The notes under the pieces were generated by a model. The model did not search any database. It saw only the letters and a list, made by a program, of their open reading frames with translations, and had not been told where the DNA came from. A stretch of 64,000 nucleotides of DNA, taken from NCBI GenBank assembly GCA_017469625.1, contig JAFUGA010000063.1, positions 1 through 64,000 of the forward strand, read 5' to 3'. The DNA comes from Bacteroidales bacterium. GTDB taxonomy: Bacteria > Bacteroidota > Bacteroidia > Bacteroidales > P3. Both the position numbers and the translations under genes were made by a program. This document shows positions 45,234 to 55,700 of this stretch, one piece after another (position 1 is the first letter of the stretch; every line of letters begins with the position of its first letter).

Positions 45234-46226
45234 TTACATACTATCTATAAAACTATTGCTTTTGTGCAATTTTTTTATAAGTTTCTTATAGGAAAGACTT
45301 TCTTTTTTAGGATAATATAAGGTATAAGTTTTCTTGTTTTTGTTTGTAAGTTTCTTTGCTCTCAACTCAGGGTTGGCAGCACGAAACATTTTATATGTAG
45401 TTCCTATTTTTTTAGAAAAAGCATAAAAATCTGTTATGGAAGAATCTACTTTCACAGTTTCGTATTCCAAAGGCTGATATGCGTCTTGCTCTCTAAGGTA
45501 GAAGCCATACTGTTTTGGAGATTGCATAAGTACTTTGTAGGCAAGAATACGATAAACATATCTTCCTGTTTCAGTGTTTAGGGCCAAATCCCAATAGTTT
45601 GAAATTCCTTGTTCTTTCATTCTCGCCCTTAGACCTTGTTCTCCGCAATTGTATGCAGCACAAGCCAAAGACCAAGAACCTAAACGAGATTGTGAGCCTT
45701 TAAGATATTTGACAGCAGCTTTGGTTGCTTTTTCCAAATTGTAACGTTCGTCATATTCATCACTAACATTAAGACCGTATGATGTAGCAGTGTTTTTCAT
45801 AAACTGCCAAAAACCTTCTGCCTTTGCAGGAGATGTAACGTTGGATAGAGAACTTTCAGCCACACAAAGATATTTCAAATCTTCGGGTGCAGAACACTCT
45901 TTTAGGTATTTTTCTATTAGAGGGAAATAACGAAAAGCACGTTTTAGGATAGTAAAAGTAGCGTTGTGTTGATAAGTAATAGCAGTAAGTTCTCTATCTA
46001 AAGCCTCTCGTACAAAAACGTTATCAAGTGGTACTTGTTCGCCACAAAGAGTCAAAGTATCGGGAATTGGTGCAGAAAAATTATGTAAATTTTCCATAAC
46101 AAGATTGCGATAATAATCTTCTGCATCTGGCTTATCTGTTGCAAAAACAAAGATTTGCAGTATTATGGTAGATAAAGATAATACTATGGCTATGCTACTT
46201 ATTATTACTATTATTTTGTTTTTCAT
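45234..46226 (-). CDS. Membrane-bound lytic transglycosylase (MltD-like)
   Basis: A 330-residue protein with an N-terminal membrane helix (residues 5-28) and an SLT domain at about 90-225. The catalytic Glu is E124 in CVAESSLSN. Supporting motifs are AEGFWQFMKNTATSYGLNV and LACAAYNCGEQGLR. The C-terminal part (ITDFYAFSKKIGTTYKMFRA, then NPELRAKKL) resembles a LysM-like binding segment. It cleaves peptidoglycan to 1,6-anhydromuropeptides at the cell wall. Its promoter is divergent from that of the next gene. Confidence 0.92.
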   Translation of the reverse strand: MKNKIIVIISSIAIVLSLSTIILQIFVFATDKPDAEDYYRNLVMENLHNFSAPIPDTLTLCGEQVPLDNVFVREALDRELTAITYQHNATFTILKRAFRYFPLIEKYLKECSAPEDLKYLCVAESSLSNVTSPAKAEGFWQFMKNTATSYGLNVSDEYDERYNLEKATKAAVKYLKGSQSRLGSWSLACAAYNCGEQGLRARMKEQGISNYWDLALNTETGRYVYRILAYKVLMQSPKQYGFYLREQDAYQPLEYETVKVDSSITDFYAFSKKIGTTYKMFRAANPELRAKKLTNKNKKTYTLYYPKKESLSYKKLIKKLHKSNSFIDSM

Positions 46227-46266
46227 TATTGTTTTTTTAAGGTTTATTCTTTACAAAGATTTTTTG

Positions 46267-46274
46267 CAAAGTTA
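46267..46274 (-). promoter_or_regulatory. Core promoter of the transglycosylase gene
   Basis: Minus-strand TAACTTTG, 40 nt before the ATG. Confidence 0.6.
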
Positions 46275-46316
46275 AGATATTTTTTCATATAAGAGGAATT
46301 AACGAAGTTTTTATTG

Positions 46317-46324
46317 TATCTTTG
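46317..46324 (+). promoter_or_regulatory. Core promoter of the helical-repeat protein gene
   Basis: TATCTTTG, 48 nt before the ATG at 46373. Confidence 0.65.
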
Positions 46325-46372
46325 CCAACGGATTTTTATTTTTAAACCCTTTAAAATAGACTTTTTTGAATT

Positions 46373-48595
46373 ATGAAAATGTTTTTGAGATATTTGTTTT
46401 TAACTCAATTTATAGTTATGTGTTTTCTTTCTTCAAGTGTTTATTCACAGACCTTGTCTGCTACACAAAAGAAAGATATACTCACTTCTTTTGACAAGCA
46501 AATAAAGACTATAACTGCCGTTTCTTCGGAAAATTTGGATATGATGCCTGTGTATAACTACCAAGTGTCAAAAGCCGAAGATTTTTTGAAAGAAAACGAA
46601 ACCTATATAAGTGATAAAGAAATTTATGCAAAGTATGTAGAACTTAAAACGGTGGTAAAACAGAGCAAAGAATTGTTAAGTTTTGTTACTCCGAGAATTT
46701 CGGATATGTACTATATCAAGGCGGTAAATCTATTATCAAGCAATAAAAAGCAAGAAGCATACGAGTGTCTTTTGAAATCTGAAAAGGCTAACCCAAACAA
46801 CGTTATGACAAATTATGAACTTGCTAAGATAAGTTTGGATAGCAGTCAAATAGTATTAACTGCAAAAAGATTGTCAAACGTTCTTGCAAAGATGCAACCA
46901 TCTGAAGAAGAAAGTCTTTTGTGTAAAAATATGCTGGCTTTCAATTATGATAAAAATCTTTTGCAATCTATGGCTTACATAAAGCAAGGTAAGTATGCGT
47001 ATGCTTATGATATACTAAACGAATTGGAAAACGTATGTAAGTTTGATGCTATAAACGTTTGCCAGCCTAATGTTGTAAAGAAAAACCTTGATATTTGCAA
47101 GCAAGGAATATATGACAATCATATAGATATTACAAAACGTGCTATAAAAATAGGAGATATGAAAGTGGCGGGAGATTTTGTAGAAAACACTTACGATTAT
47201 TTCCAAAGAAACAGAGAATCTATCAAAGAAACAGATTCTTTTGATGATGTGGTGAATAAGGTTGTTAATTCCTATTTGGCACAAGCCAAAACTATGAACC
47301 AATCTCGCAATGCACAGGCACGAGCAGACCTTTTGGCAAAGGCAAGAGAACTTTCTGCTATGGTAGGTGGAGATTTTGAACAAGGAGTTTTGAAACAGAT
47401 AGCATCTATTCAGGGAACTATAAACCCAACAGATACAAAGTTGGATTCAATAGAAAATTTGGCACAGAACAAAGGCTATACGTTGGATTATCCTCAGTAT
47501 ATAAAAGACACTATTTCAGAACCACAAAAACAAGTGGAACAAATAGAAAACGATTATATAGAATCCTCTCAAAACAAGTTTCCAAAAGAAAGTGTAGCAG
47601 TAGCAAGTACTAAGGTAAAGACAATAGACAAAGCCATAGATGATAAGTTCTATGAAACGAGAACTTATATGCAGGTGAATAATTATGAAAAGGCTTTAGA
47701 AGTATTGGAAAAAGCCAACCGTTTGGCAAAAATAGAGGGAGATAAACAAGCAGTGGAAAATATGTATAAAAGAGCCATAAGAGAGATAACTGCTAAAAGA
47801 ATGTCGCAAGCAGAATATGCTATATTTGAAGGAAATGTTGGTAAGGCAGATTCTTTGGTGGCACTTACAGATGACCTTATTACAGAATATAAAATGAAAG
47901 AAGATACTGCTATAGTTAGGATAATGAACTCCTATCTTAGAGCAATAGATGATAAGGTTTGTTCTAAAAAACAAGATGAGATAAATGTGTTGGTTTATGA
48001 TATACTTGAGTGCATAAGAAAAAATGATTTCTTCACAGCAGAGGCTTATATAAACAAAGCAATGGAGATAAAAGGAAACAACGAATGCCGTTTGGATAAA
48101 CAAAGAGTAAGAAGTCTAAAAAGACAAATAGAAGAACCATTGCAGTATATAGAAATGAAACAACAAACTGAAGACTATCTTACGCAAGGAGATACTATGA
48201 GATATTTTTTGGAATATTCTAAACTTGAATATTTTTACAATACTCACAAATTAGGAGAAATGAGTGTGCAACATCAAGGATTGAGAACTGTTTTATACGG
48301 AATGAATGATGATAATCTCTCAATAAAAATAGCTGAAAACCTTATAAAGTATCAACAATACGAAGGAGCATTGGAAGCCATAGGAAGTTTGAAAGAAATG
48401 GGATACAAATCTAAACATACTAAAAAGATACAAAAGAGAATTGGAAATATGATGTCTATGCAGGAATTGAAACGTCAGGAGAAAATATCTCAGAACTACA
48501 GAATGGAAGACAAGTACAACAACGATAAATGGTTTAAATTCTTCCTTAAATCTTACAAGAAAAACTTTATAAAGTACCAAAAGATGTCATTTTAA
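46373..48595 (+). CDS. Secreted helical-repeat protein (TPR-like), unknown function
   Basis: A 740-residue protein with a signal peptide (residues 1-25, SSSVYSQ). The mature part is almost entirely helical, with TPR-like units such as KKQEAYECLLKSEKANPNNV, NYEKALEVLEKANRLAKIEG and NLIKYQQYEGALEAIGSLKE spaced irregularly. I do not recognise a named family. TPR proteins of this kind often serve as periplasmic scaffolds. It lies 27 nt upstream of the MATE gene and could be co-transcribed with it. No membrane segment other than the signal peptide. Confidence 0.8.
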   Translation: MKMFLRYLFLTQFIVMCFLSSSVYSQTLSATQKKDILTSFDKQIKTITAVSSENLDMMPVYNYQVSKAEDFLKENETYISDKEIYAKYVELKTVVKQSKELLSFVTPRISDMYYIKAVNLLSSNKKQEAYECLLKSEKANPNNVMTNYELAKISLDSSQIVLTAKRLSNVLAKMQPSEEESLLCKNMLAFNYDKNLLQSMAYIKQGKYAYAYDILNELENVCKFDAINVCQPNVVKKNLDICKQGIYDNHIDITKRAIKIGDMKVAGDFVENTYDYFQRNRESIKETDSFDDVVNKVVNSYLAQAKTMNQSRNAQARADLLAKARELSAMVGGDFEQGVLKQIASIQGTINPTDTKLDSIENLAQNKGYTLDYPQYIKDTISEPQKQVEQIENDYIESSQNKFPKESVAVASTKVKTIDKAIDDKFYETRTYMQVNNYEKALEVLEKANRLAKIEGDKQAVENMYKRAIREITAKRMSQAEYAIFEGNVGKADSLVALTDDLITEYKMKEDTAIVRIMNSYLRAIDDKVCSKKQDEINVLVYDILECIRKNDFFTAEAYINKAMEIKGNNECRLDKQRVRSLKRQIEEPLQYIEMKQQTEDYLTQGDTMRYFLEYSKLEYFYNTHKLGEMSVQHQGLRTVLYGMNDDNLSIKIAENLIKYQQYEGALEAIGSLKEMGYKSKHTKKIQKRIGNMMSMQELKRQEKISQNYRMEDKYNNDKWFKFFLKSYKKNFIKYQKMSF

Positions 48596-48622
48596 TTCAT
48601 CTAAATACACTGTAACGATACA

Positions 48623-50002
48623 ATGCTTTTAGAAAAAAAGAAGAGCGACAGACTTTTAGCCCTTATAAGAAACGGAGAAAAGATGACCTTAAGACAACAG
48701 TTGTATTTGACTGTTCTTTTAAGTGTTCCCGGTATTTTGGCTCAGATTTCCAATATCATAATGGAGTATATAGACGCTTCTATGGTAGGAAGTTTGGGAG
48801 CAAACGAGTCTGCATCTATAGGACTTGTTGCTACAAGTATGTGGCTTTTTTGGGGACTGACTTCTTCTGTTGCTACAGGTTTTTCTGTTCAGGTTGCACA
48901 CTTGATAGGAGCAAAAAAGAGTGAGCAGGCAAGAAGTGTTCTTAGACAGGCTATAAGTTCCACGCTTTTATTCTCTATAGCCGTTGCTTTGATAGGAGTA
49001 GGTATATCTCCTTATCTTCCATCTTGGTTGGGTGGAACGCAAGATATAAATCACGATGCTTCTATATATTTTCTTATCTTCGCACTTACTATTCCTCTAT
49101 ATCAAATAAACTTTTTGGCAAGTAGTATGCTAAGATGTTCAGGCAATATGTACATACCGAGTATACTGAATGTAGCCATGTGTTTTATGGATATACTATT
49201 CAATTATTTGTTTATCTTTGTTGCAGGTTTAGGAGTACCGGGTGCTGCTATAGGAACATTGTGTGCAGAGGTAGTAACGGCAAGCCTTATGATGTATTTC
49301 CTTTGTGTGAAATCTGAGGAAATGGGTATAATAAGAGAAAAAGGGTCTTTTCTTCCAAAGAAAGACTGTGTTCAAAAGGCTATAAAGATAGGTCTTCCTA
49401 TGGCTGTAGAACATGTAGTAATATGCGGGGCTCAGATACTAACGACTGTAATTGTTGCACCTTTAGGAAAATTTGCTATAGCAGCGAATAGTTTTGCTGT
49501 TACGGCGGAAAGTCTTTGTTATATGCCAGGATACGGAGTAGCAGATGCTGCTACAACTCTTGTAGGTCAGAGTATAGGAGCGAAAAGAAAAGAACTTGTT
49601 TGGAGATTTGCTAAGATAACAGTCTTTATGGGTATAGCGGCTATGACTGTTATGGGAATAATTATGTATATTGGTGCTCCGCTTATGATGGATATACTTA
49701 CACCTGTTAAGGAAATAAGAGATTTGGGAATAGGTGCATTAAGGATAGAGGCCTTTGCAGAACCTATGTTTGCTGCAAGCATAGTTTGTTACAGTATATT
49801 CATAGGAGCAGGAGATACTCTTATACCTGCTGGTATGAATCTGGTAAGTATTTGGGCAGTAAGACTGACTTTGGCGGCTATACTTGCTCCTACAATGGGG
49901 TTAAACGGTGTTTGGTTGGCTATGTGTATAGAATTATGTTTTAGAGGTGTTATATTCCTTGCAAGATTAAAATGGGGTAATTGGATAAAAATAAAAAACT
50001 GA
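48623..50002 (+). CDS. MATE family efflux transporter
   Basis: A 459-residue integral membrane protein with twelve expected helices in two related halves. The first half shows VPGILAQISNIIMEYIDASM with VGSLGANESASIGLVATSMW. The second shows AIKIGLPMAVEHVVICGAQI and MPGYGVADAATTLVGQSIGA. MATE proteins expel cationic drugs or metabolites in exchange for Na+ or H+. The substrate is unknown. The start at 48623 gives a cytoplasmic N-terminus of about 25 residues; a start at the later Met (MTLRQQ) is possible. Confidence 0.95.
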   Translation: MLLEKKKSDRLLALIRNGEKMTLRQQLYLTVLLSVPGILAQISNIIMEYIDASMVGSLGANESASIGLVATSMWLFWGLTSSVATGFSVQVAHLIGAKKSEQARSVLRQAISSTLLFSIAVALIGVGISPYLPSWLGGTQDINHDASIYFLIFALTIPLYQINFLASSMLRCSGNMYIPSILNVAMCFMDILFNYLFIFVAGLGVPGAAIGTLCAEVVTASLMMYFLCVKSEEMGIIREKGSFLPKKDCVQKAIKIGLPMAVEHVVICGAQILTTVIVAPLGKFAIAANSFAVTAESLCYMPGYGVADAATTLVGQSIGAKRKELVWRFAKITVFMGIAAMTVMGIIMYIGAPLMMDILTPVKEIRDLGIGALRIEAFAEPMFAASIVCYSIFIGAGDTLIPAGMNLVSIWAVRLTLAAILAPTMGLNGVWLAMCIELCFRGVIFLARLKWGNWIKIKN

Positions 50003-50079
50003 AAATAGAGTTATATATATAAATGAGTAAAACAAAGAAAAAACAGGATATTATTAAAAAACAAAAATAAATAAAAACG

Positions 50080-50922
50080 ATGGAAAGAATTATAAACACA
50101 GAATTTGGCGGTGAAAGACCTTTGTATCATACCCAAGATTTGTATTTGGAAAATGTAACGATACATGTAGGCGAAAGTGCATTGAAAGAAACTAAGAACA
50201 TAGAGGCCGTAAAATGTAGATTTGAAGGAAAATATCCTTTTTGGGAAACTTACGGATTTAAAGTAAAAGACTGCCTATTCACAGAAGGTGCAAGAGCAGC
50301 CCTTTGGTACAGTACAGATTTGGTTATGGAAGACACCATAATAGAAGCACCTAAGATGTTCAGAGAAATGCAACGTCTGAAACTGAAAAACGTAAAGATA
50401 CCTTCTGCACAAGAAACATTATGGCACTGTAAAGATATAGAATTAGAAAATGTAGAAACAAACAAGGCCGACTATATCTTTATGCACTGTGAAAACATAA
50501 AGATAAACAACTACAAACAAAATGGTAATTATTCATTTCAATATTGTAAAAATGTAGAAATACATAACGCTATCTTAAATACAAAGGATGCTTTTTGGAA
50601 TACAGAGAACGTTACAGTATATGATAGTGAAATAAATGGTGAATATTTGGCTTGGTATTCTAAAAACTTGCGTTTGGTTAATTGCAAGATAACACAGACA
50701 CAACCTCTTTGCTATGCAGAAAATCTTATATTAGAAAACTGCTGTTTTGGTGAAGATGCAGACCTTGCTTTTGAATATTCTACAGTTCAGGCAACAATAA
50801 ACGGCAAAGTAACTTCTGTAAAAAATCCTATGAGTGGAAGAATACTTGCAGACGGATACGGAGAAATAATATTAGATGAAAATATTAAAAAGCCGGGAGA
50901 TTGTCAGATACTTACAAGATAA
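50080..50922 (+). CDS. DUF3737 family protein (beta-helix-like)
   Basis: A 280-residue cytoplasmic protein. MERIINTEFGGERPLYHTQD is the conserved DUF3737 start. The body is a run of roughly 20-residue turns of the type LENVTIHVGESALKETKNIE and VKDCLFTEGARAALWYSTDL, which should fold as a right-handed parallel beta-helix. Function unknown. It lies 14 nt before patB, a pairing I recall from other anaerobes, so a link to cysteine or sulfur metabolism is possible. Confidence 0.9.
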   Translation: MERIINTEFGGERPLYHTQDLYLENVTIHVGESALKETKNIEAVKCRFEGKYPFWETYGFKVKDCLFTEGARAALWYSTDLVMEDTIIEAPKMFREMQRLKLKNVKIPSAQETLWHCKDIELENVETNKADYIFMHCENIKINNYKQNGNYSFQYCKNVEIHNAILNTKDAFWNTENVTVYDSEINGEYLAWYSKNLRLVNCKITQTQPLCYAENLILENCCFGEDADLAFEYSTVQATINGKVTSVKNPMSGRILADGYGEIILDENIKKPGDCQILTR

Positions 50923-50936
50923 GAAAGTAAAAGGAT

Positions 50937-52091
50937 ATGAAATACGATTTTGATTCCATAATAAACAGAAGAGGAACTCATTGTGTAAAATGGGACGATG
51001 ATATACAAGAGGATATTATTCCTTTGTGGGTAGCGGATATGGATTTCAAAACTGCACCATGTATTATTCAGTCTTTGGAAAAAAGAGTGAAACAAGGAAT
51101 ATTTGGATACGTAAAAGTACCACAAGAATACTATGATGCTACTGTTTCTTGGTTCAAAAAAAGACACAAATGGACTATAAACCCCGACAGAATTATATAT
51201 ACAACAGGGGTAGTACCTGCTATGTCAGCAGTTATTAAAACCTTTTGTAAAGAGGGTGATAAAGTACTTTTGCAAACTCCTGTATATAACTGTTTTTTCT
51301 CTTCTATACGAAACAATGGTTGCGAAATAGTAGATTCTCCTTTGGTTTACGAAAACAGTACTTACAAGATAGATTACGAAGATTTTGAGAAAAAAGCCTC
51401 TGACCCTAATACAAAGATATTTCTTCTTTGTAACCCTCACAACCCTGCAGGAAGAGTTTGGAGGAAAGAAGAGTTGGAAAAACTTTCTCATATATGTGTA
51501 AAACACGATGTGCTTGTAGTTTCAGACGAAATACATTGTGAAATCGTTATGCCAAAGAATGAATACATACCTTTTGCATCTATAAACAAAGAAACAGCAA
51601 AAAACTCTGTTATTCTATCATCTCCTACAAAGTCTTTCAATATAGCAGGTTTGCAAATAGCAAATATAATCTGTCCAAACGAAACTATGCAAAAGCAGAT
51701 AGACAAAGCCATAAACATAAACGAAATATGCGATGTCAATCCTTTTGGAGTGGAAGCCTTAATATCTGCATATACTCAGGGTGGAGATTGGATAGACGAA
51801 CTCAATACCTATATATGTAATAATTATACTTTGCTTAAAAACTTCTTTACCCGCTATTTTCCATCTTGTCCTGTGGTAAAGATGGAGGGAACCTATCTTG
51901 CATGGGTAGATATACAAGCAACAGGCAAAACTTCTGAAGAGATTTGCGAATTGCTTACACAAAAAGCCAAAGTAAGACTTAATCCAGGCACTATGTACGG
52001 CACAGAAGGATTTGTAAGAGTAAATTTGGCTTGTTCTCAAGGTTTATTGCAACAAGCCCTTATTCAAATAAAGAAAAGCGAAGTTTTATAA
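50937..52091 (+). CDS. patB: MalY/PatB-type pyridoxal-phosphate C-S lyase
   Basis: A 384-residue fold-type I PLP enzyme of the MalY/PatB group, which cleaves cystathionine or cysteine to pyruvate, ammonia and a thiol or sulfide. Motifs: LWVADMDFKTAP at the N-terminus, LLCNPHNPAGRVW, VVSDEIHCEI, and the PLP lysine K232 in SSPTKSFNIAGLQ. The C-terminal FVRVNLACSQ contains the carboxylate-binding Arg. It is the second gene of a pair with DUF3737 and ends at a hairpin terminator. Confidence 0.93.
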   Translation: MKYDFDSIINRRGTHCVKWDDDIQEDIIPLWVADMDFKTAPCIIQSLEKRVKQGIFGYVKVPQEYYDATVSWFKKRHKWTINPDRIIYTTGVVPAMSAVIKTFCKEGDKVLLQTPVYNCFFSSIRNNGCEIVDSPLVYENSTYKIDYEDFEKKASDPNTKIFLLCNPHNPAGRVWRKEELEKLSHICVKHDVLVVSDEIHCEIVMPKNEYIPFASINKETAKNSVILSSPTKSFNIAGLQIANIICPNETMQKQIDKAININEICDVNPFGVEALISAYTQGGDWIDELNTYICNNYTLLKNFFTRYFPSCPVVKMEGTYLAWVDIQATGKTSEEICELLTQKAKVRLNPGTMYGTEGFVRVNLACSQGLLQQALIQIKKSEVL

Positions 52092-52110
52092 CTCCATATT
52101 TATATAAAAT

Positions 52111-52152
52111 AACAGGTTTAACTTTCGTAGTTAGACCTGTTTGTTATTTTAT
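52111..52152 (+). terminator. Rho-independent terminator after patB
   Basis: AACAGGTTTAAC at 52111-52122 pairs with GTTAGACCTGTT at 52130-52141 (12 bp, one G-U), with a 7-nt loop and a T-rich tail. Confidence 0.85.
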
Positions 52153-52209
52153 ATGAATACATCTAAATAAGAATGTTTCTTTGTTTGTCTATAAGATGAT
52201 ATTGTAAAA

Positions 52210-52319
52210 CTTTATTTCACTCTCACGAAACTTTGTTTTAGAATTCTATCTCTTTGTTTTAAATTTGTAGAACTTTGTTTTAGAAAATTACTTCTTTGTT
52301 TCGTGAGCGTAGAATAAAG
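52210..52319. repeat. 21-bp phased repeat array H
   Basis: Six rungs in register: 52210 CTTTA, 52231, 52252, 52273 and 52294 CTTTG, 52315 TAAAG. It lies in the 673-bp gap between patB and ileS. The rest of the gap holds a terminator, a possible coding remnant at 52355-52490 (minus strand, SLEEELSAEEKEEDFKCV before a stop), a bulged hairpin at 52476-52523, three copies of GGAACCG or its complement near 52540-52610, and the ileS promoter. Confidence 0.92.
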
Positions 52320-52475
52320 AGACAGATAACATCTGCTGGCAATAATGCTAAACGCACTTAAAATCTTCTTCTTTTTCTTCTGCTGAGAGTTCTTCTTCTA
52401 ATGATTTATGTTTAGGGCAGGAAAATAAAGAAGAATCTTCAGAAAATGGAACCAAAACTAATGACAAAAAAATAG

Positions 52476-52523
52476 ATTCCTCACTTCAGACCCCCTCAAA
52501 TTTTTAATTTGAGGGTGAGGAAT
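52476..52523. repeat. Bulged 18-bp inverted repeat
   Basis: The outer stem ATTCCTCAC (52476-52484) pairs with GTGAGGAAT (52515-52523), and the inner stem CCTCAAATT (52494-52502) with AATTTGAGG (52506-52514) around a TTT loop. The two stems stack on the 3' side; the 5' side has a 9-nt bulge. There is no T-run, so it is not an ordinary terminator. It may be a small mobile element or an RNA structure. Confidence 0.6.
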
Positions 52524-52717
52524 ATATGTCATTACTTTCAATATTCGGTTCTTGTTTCGGTTATTTTGTATATTTCTATATATGGAACCGAGTAACCATG
52601 GAACCGATAAAAAAAATTAGTCAAGGAACAAAAAGAAAAACCATAAAATTATATATAAACAAACATAGAATAAAGTTATTTTTTTGCCAATAATTAAAAT
52701 ATCTTTTTATTTTTTTG

Positions 52718-52725
52718 TATCTTTG
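52718..52725 (+). promoter_or_regulatory. Core promoter of ileS
   Basis: TATCTTTG followed by CACC, 39 nt before the ATG at 52765. Confidence 0.7.
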
Positions 52726-52764
52726 CACCTTTATAAAGAATAAACGTGAAAAAACTTCATAAAA

Positions 52765-55700
52765 ATGAGTCAGAAGTATAGGGAATACAAACAACTTAAT
52801 CTTACGGAGATAGAAAAGGAAATCCGTGAAAAATGGCAAAAAGAAAACACATTTCGTCAAAGCCTAAAAGAAAGAGAAGGTAATAAACCATTTATCTTTT
52901 TTGAAGGTCCACCGTCTGCAAACGGCAAACCAGGAATACATCACGTCATGGCAAGAACTATAAAAGATATTTTCTGCCGTTACAAGAGTCTTAAAGGTTA
53001 CTATGTTACAAGAAAAGCAGGTTGGGATACACACGGATTGCCTGTAGAGTTGGGAGTAGAAAAAAATCTTGGTATAACAAAGGAAGATATTGGCAAAAAG
53101 ATTTCTGTAGATGAGTACAACGCAGAATGTAGAAAGACTGTACTTCAATTCAAAGACCTTTGGGATAAACTAACCGAACAAATGGGATATTGGGTTGATT
53201 TGGACGACCCATACATTACTTTTAAAAATGAATATATAGAAACTCTATGGTGGCTATTGGGTGAGATATATAAGAAAGGTTTGCTTTACAAAGGTTATAC
53301 TATACAACCATATTCACCTGCTGCTGGTACAGGATTGTCTTCTCACGAGTTGAATATGCCGGGTTGTTATAGGGACGTGAAAGATACTACCATAGTAGCA
53401 CAATTCAAAATAAAGGAAAATCAAAAAATAGAGAACTCTATACTGAAACAATATGTTAAGGATTTATCTAAAGCATATTTCCTTGCATGGACAACAACTC
53501 CTTGGACACTTCCAAGCAACACAGCCCTTGCAGTAGGACCAAATATTGATTATGTTTTAGTAGAAAGTTTCAATCCTTATACTTCAGAACCTATAGCAGT
53601 ATTTCTTGCAAAGAATTTGTTATATACTCATTTCAAAAAAGAGAATGAAAACAAGGATTTCTCACAGTACAACAAAGGAGATAAAGAAATACCATTCAAA
53701 GTTGTAGCAGAGTGCAAAGGAAAAGACCTTGTGGGAATAGAATATGAACAACTTATACCTTGGGTTCGTCCTATGGAACAAGAGGGTGATGCCTTTAGAG
53801 TAATAGGAGGTGATTATGTAACTACTGAAGATGGTACAGGTATAGTACATATTGCTCCTACATTTGGTGCAGATGATGCCAGAGTAGCAAAACTTGCAAA
53901 CATAGCACCACTTCATCTTTTGGATAAGAACGGAAAACAACAACCTATGGTAGATAAAACAGGTAAGTTTTTCATTCTTGATGAACTTGATACAGAATAC
54001 ACCAATAAATATATAAACAAAGAACTTTATTCTCAGTATGCAGGTCGTTTTGTAAAGAATGCTTATGATAGCACATTAACAGATAAAGATACTAGTTTAG
54101 ATGTAGATTTGTGTGTAATGCTTAAACAACAAAACCTTGCCTTTAAAATAGAGAAACATACACACTCTTATCCTCATTGTTGGAGAACAGATAAACCTGT
54201 GTTGTATTATCCATTGGATTCTTGGTTTATACGTACTACAGCAATCAAAGATAGACTTATAGAACTAAATAAAACAATCAATTGGAAACCACAAGCAACC
54301 GGAACAGGAAGATTTGGCAATTGGTTGGAAAATCTTGTAGATTGGAATCTATCTCGTTCAAGGTATTGGGGAACTCCTCTACCTATTTGGAGAACAGAAG
54401 ATGGTAAGGAAGAGATTTGTATATCTTCTGTTAAGATGTTGAGCGAAGAGATAGACAAGAGTATAAAAGCAGGATTTATGACAGAAAATAAATACTCTTC
54501 TTCCAACTATGAAGACTTTGATTTGCACCGTCCATACATAGATAACGTTATTTTGGTTTCTCCATCTGGCAAACCTATGAAGAGAGAAAGCGATTTGATA
54601 GATGTATGGTTTGATTCAGGTGCTATGCCGTATGCTCAGCGTCATTTCCCATTTGATTGCACAGAAGAGGAACTAAAGAAAGATTACTTCCCAGCAGATT
54701 TTATAGCCGAAGGAGTTGACCAGACAAGAGGTTGGTTCTTTACCCTGCATACAATAGCAACTATGGTATTTGATACAGTTGCTTTCAAAAATGTAGTTTC
54801 AAATGGTTTGGTTTTGGATAAAAAAGGTAACAAAATGTCTAAACGTTTAGGCAACGCTATAGACCCATTTGAAATGATGGATATGTACGGAGCAGATGCT
54901 ACTCGTTGGTATATGATTTCTAACTCTCAGCCTTGGGATAACTTAAAGTTTGACCCCGAAGGTATAGATGAGGTAAGAAGAAAACTATTCGGCACTTTGT
55001 ACAACACTTATTCGTTCTTTGCTCTGTATGCTAATATAGACGGATTTTCATATAAAGAAAAAGATATTCCTATCAATGAAAGACCAGAGATAGACCGTTG
55101 GATATTATCCGAATTGAATACTTTAATAATCAATGTTGATAAATCTTTCAACGAATACGAACCTACACGTGCAGCACGTTTGATAAGTGGTTTTGTAGAT
55201 GAATATTTGAGCAATTGGTATGTACGTTTGTGCAGAAGAAGATTTTGGAAAGGAGAGTATTCTCAAGATAAAATCTCTGCATATCAAACCCTATATACTT
55301 GTTTGGAAGTTATAGCAAAACTTTCTTCCCCTATTGCTCCATTTTTCTCAGAGAATATGTTTATCAATCTAAACTCTGTAACTCAAAGAGAAAATCATAC
55401 ATCTGTACATCTTACAGATTTTCCTGTAGCAGATGAATCTATGATAGACAAACAACTTGAAAACCGTATGCAGACGGCACAGAAGATATGTTCATTAGTT
55501 CTCTCTTTACGCAAACGTCATAATCTTAAGGTACGTCAGCCTTTGGCTTCTATAATGATACCTTGCGATGAAACAACACAACAAGAGATAGAAAAAGTTC
55601 GTAATCTTATACTTTCAGAAGTAAATGTTAAGGAAATAAAATATCTTTCTCTTCAGAACAATGTGCTTACTAAAAACATAAAAGCAAACTTCAAAGTCTT

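Noticed and set aside
52540..52610. T-box-like leader for ileS from the repeated GGAACCG segments
   Set aside because: The segments pair only imperfectly, no T-box sequence is present, and T-box control is not expected in this phylum.
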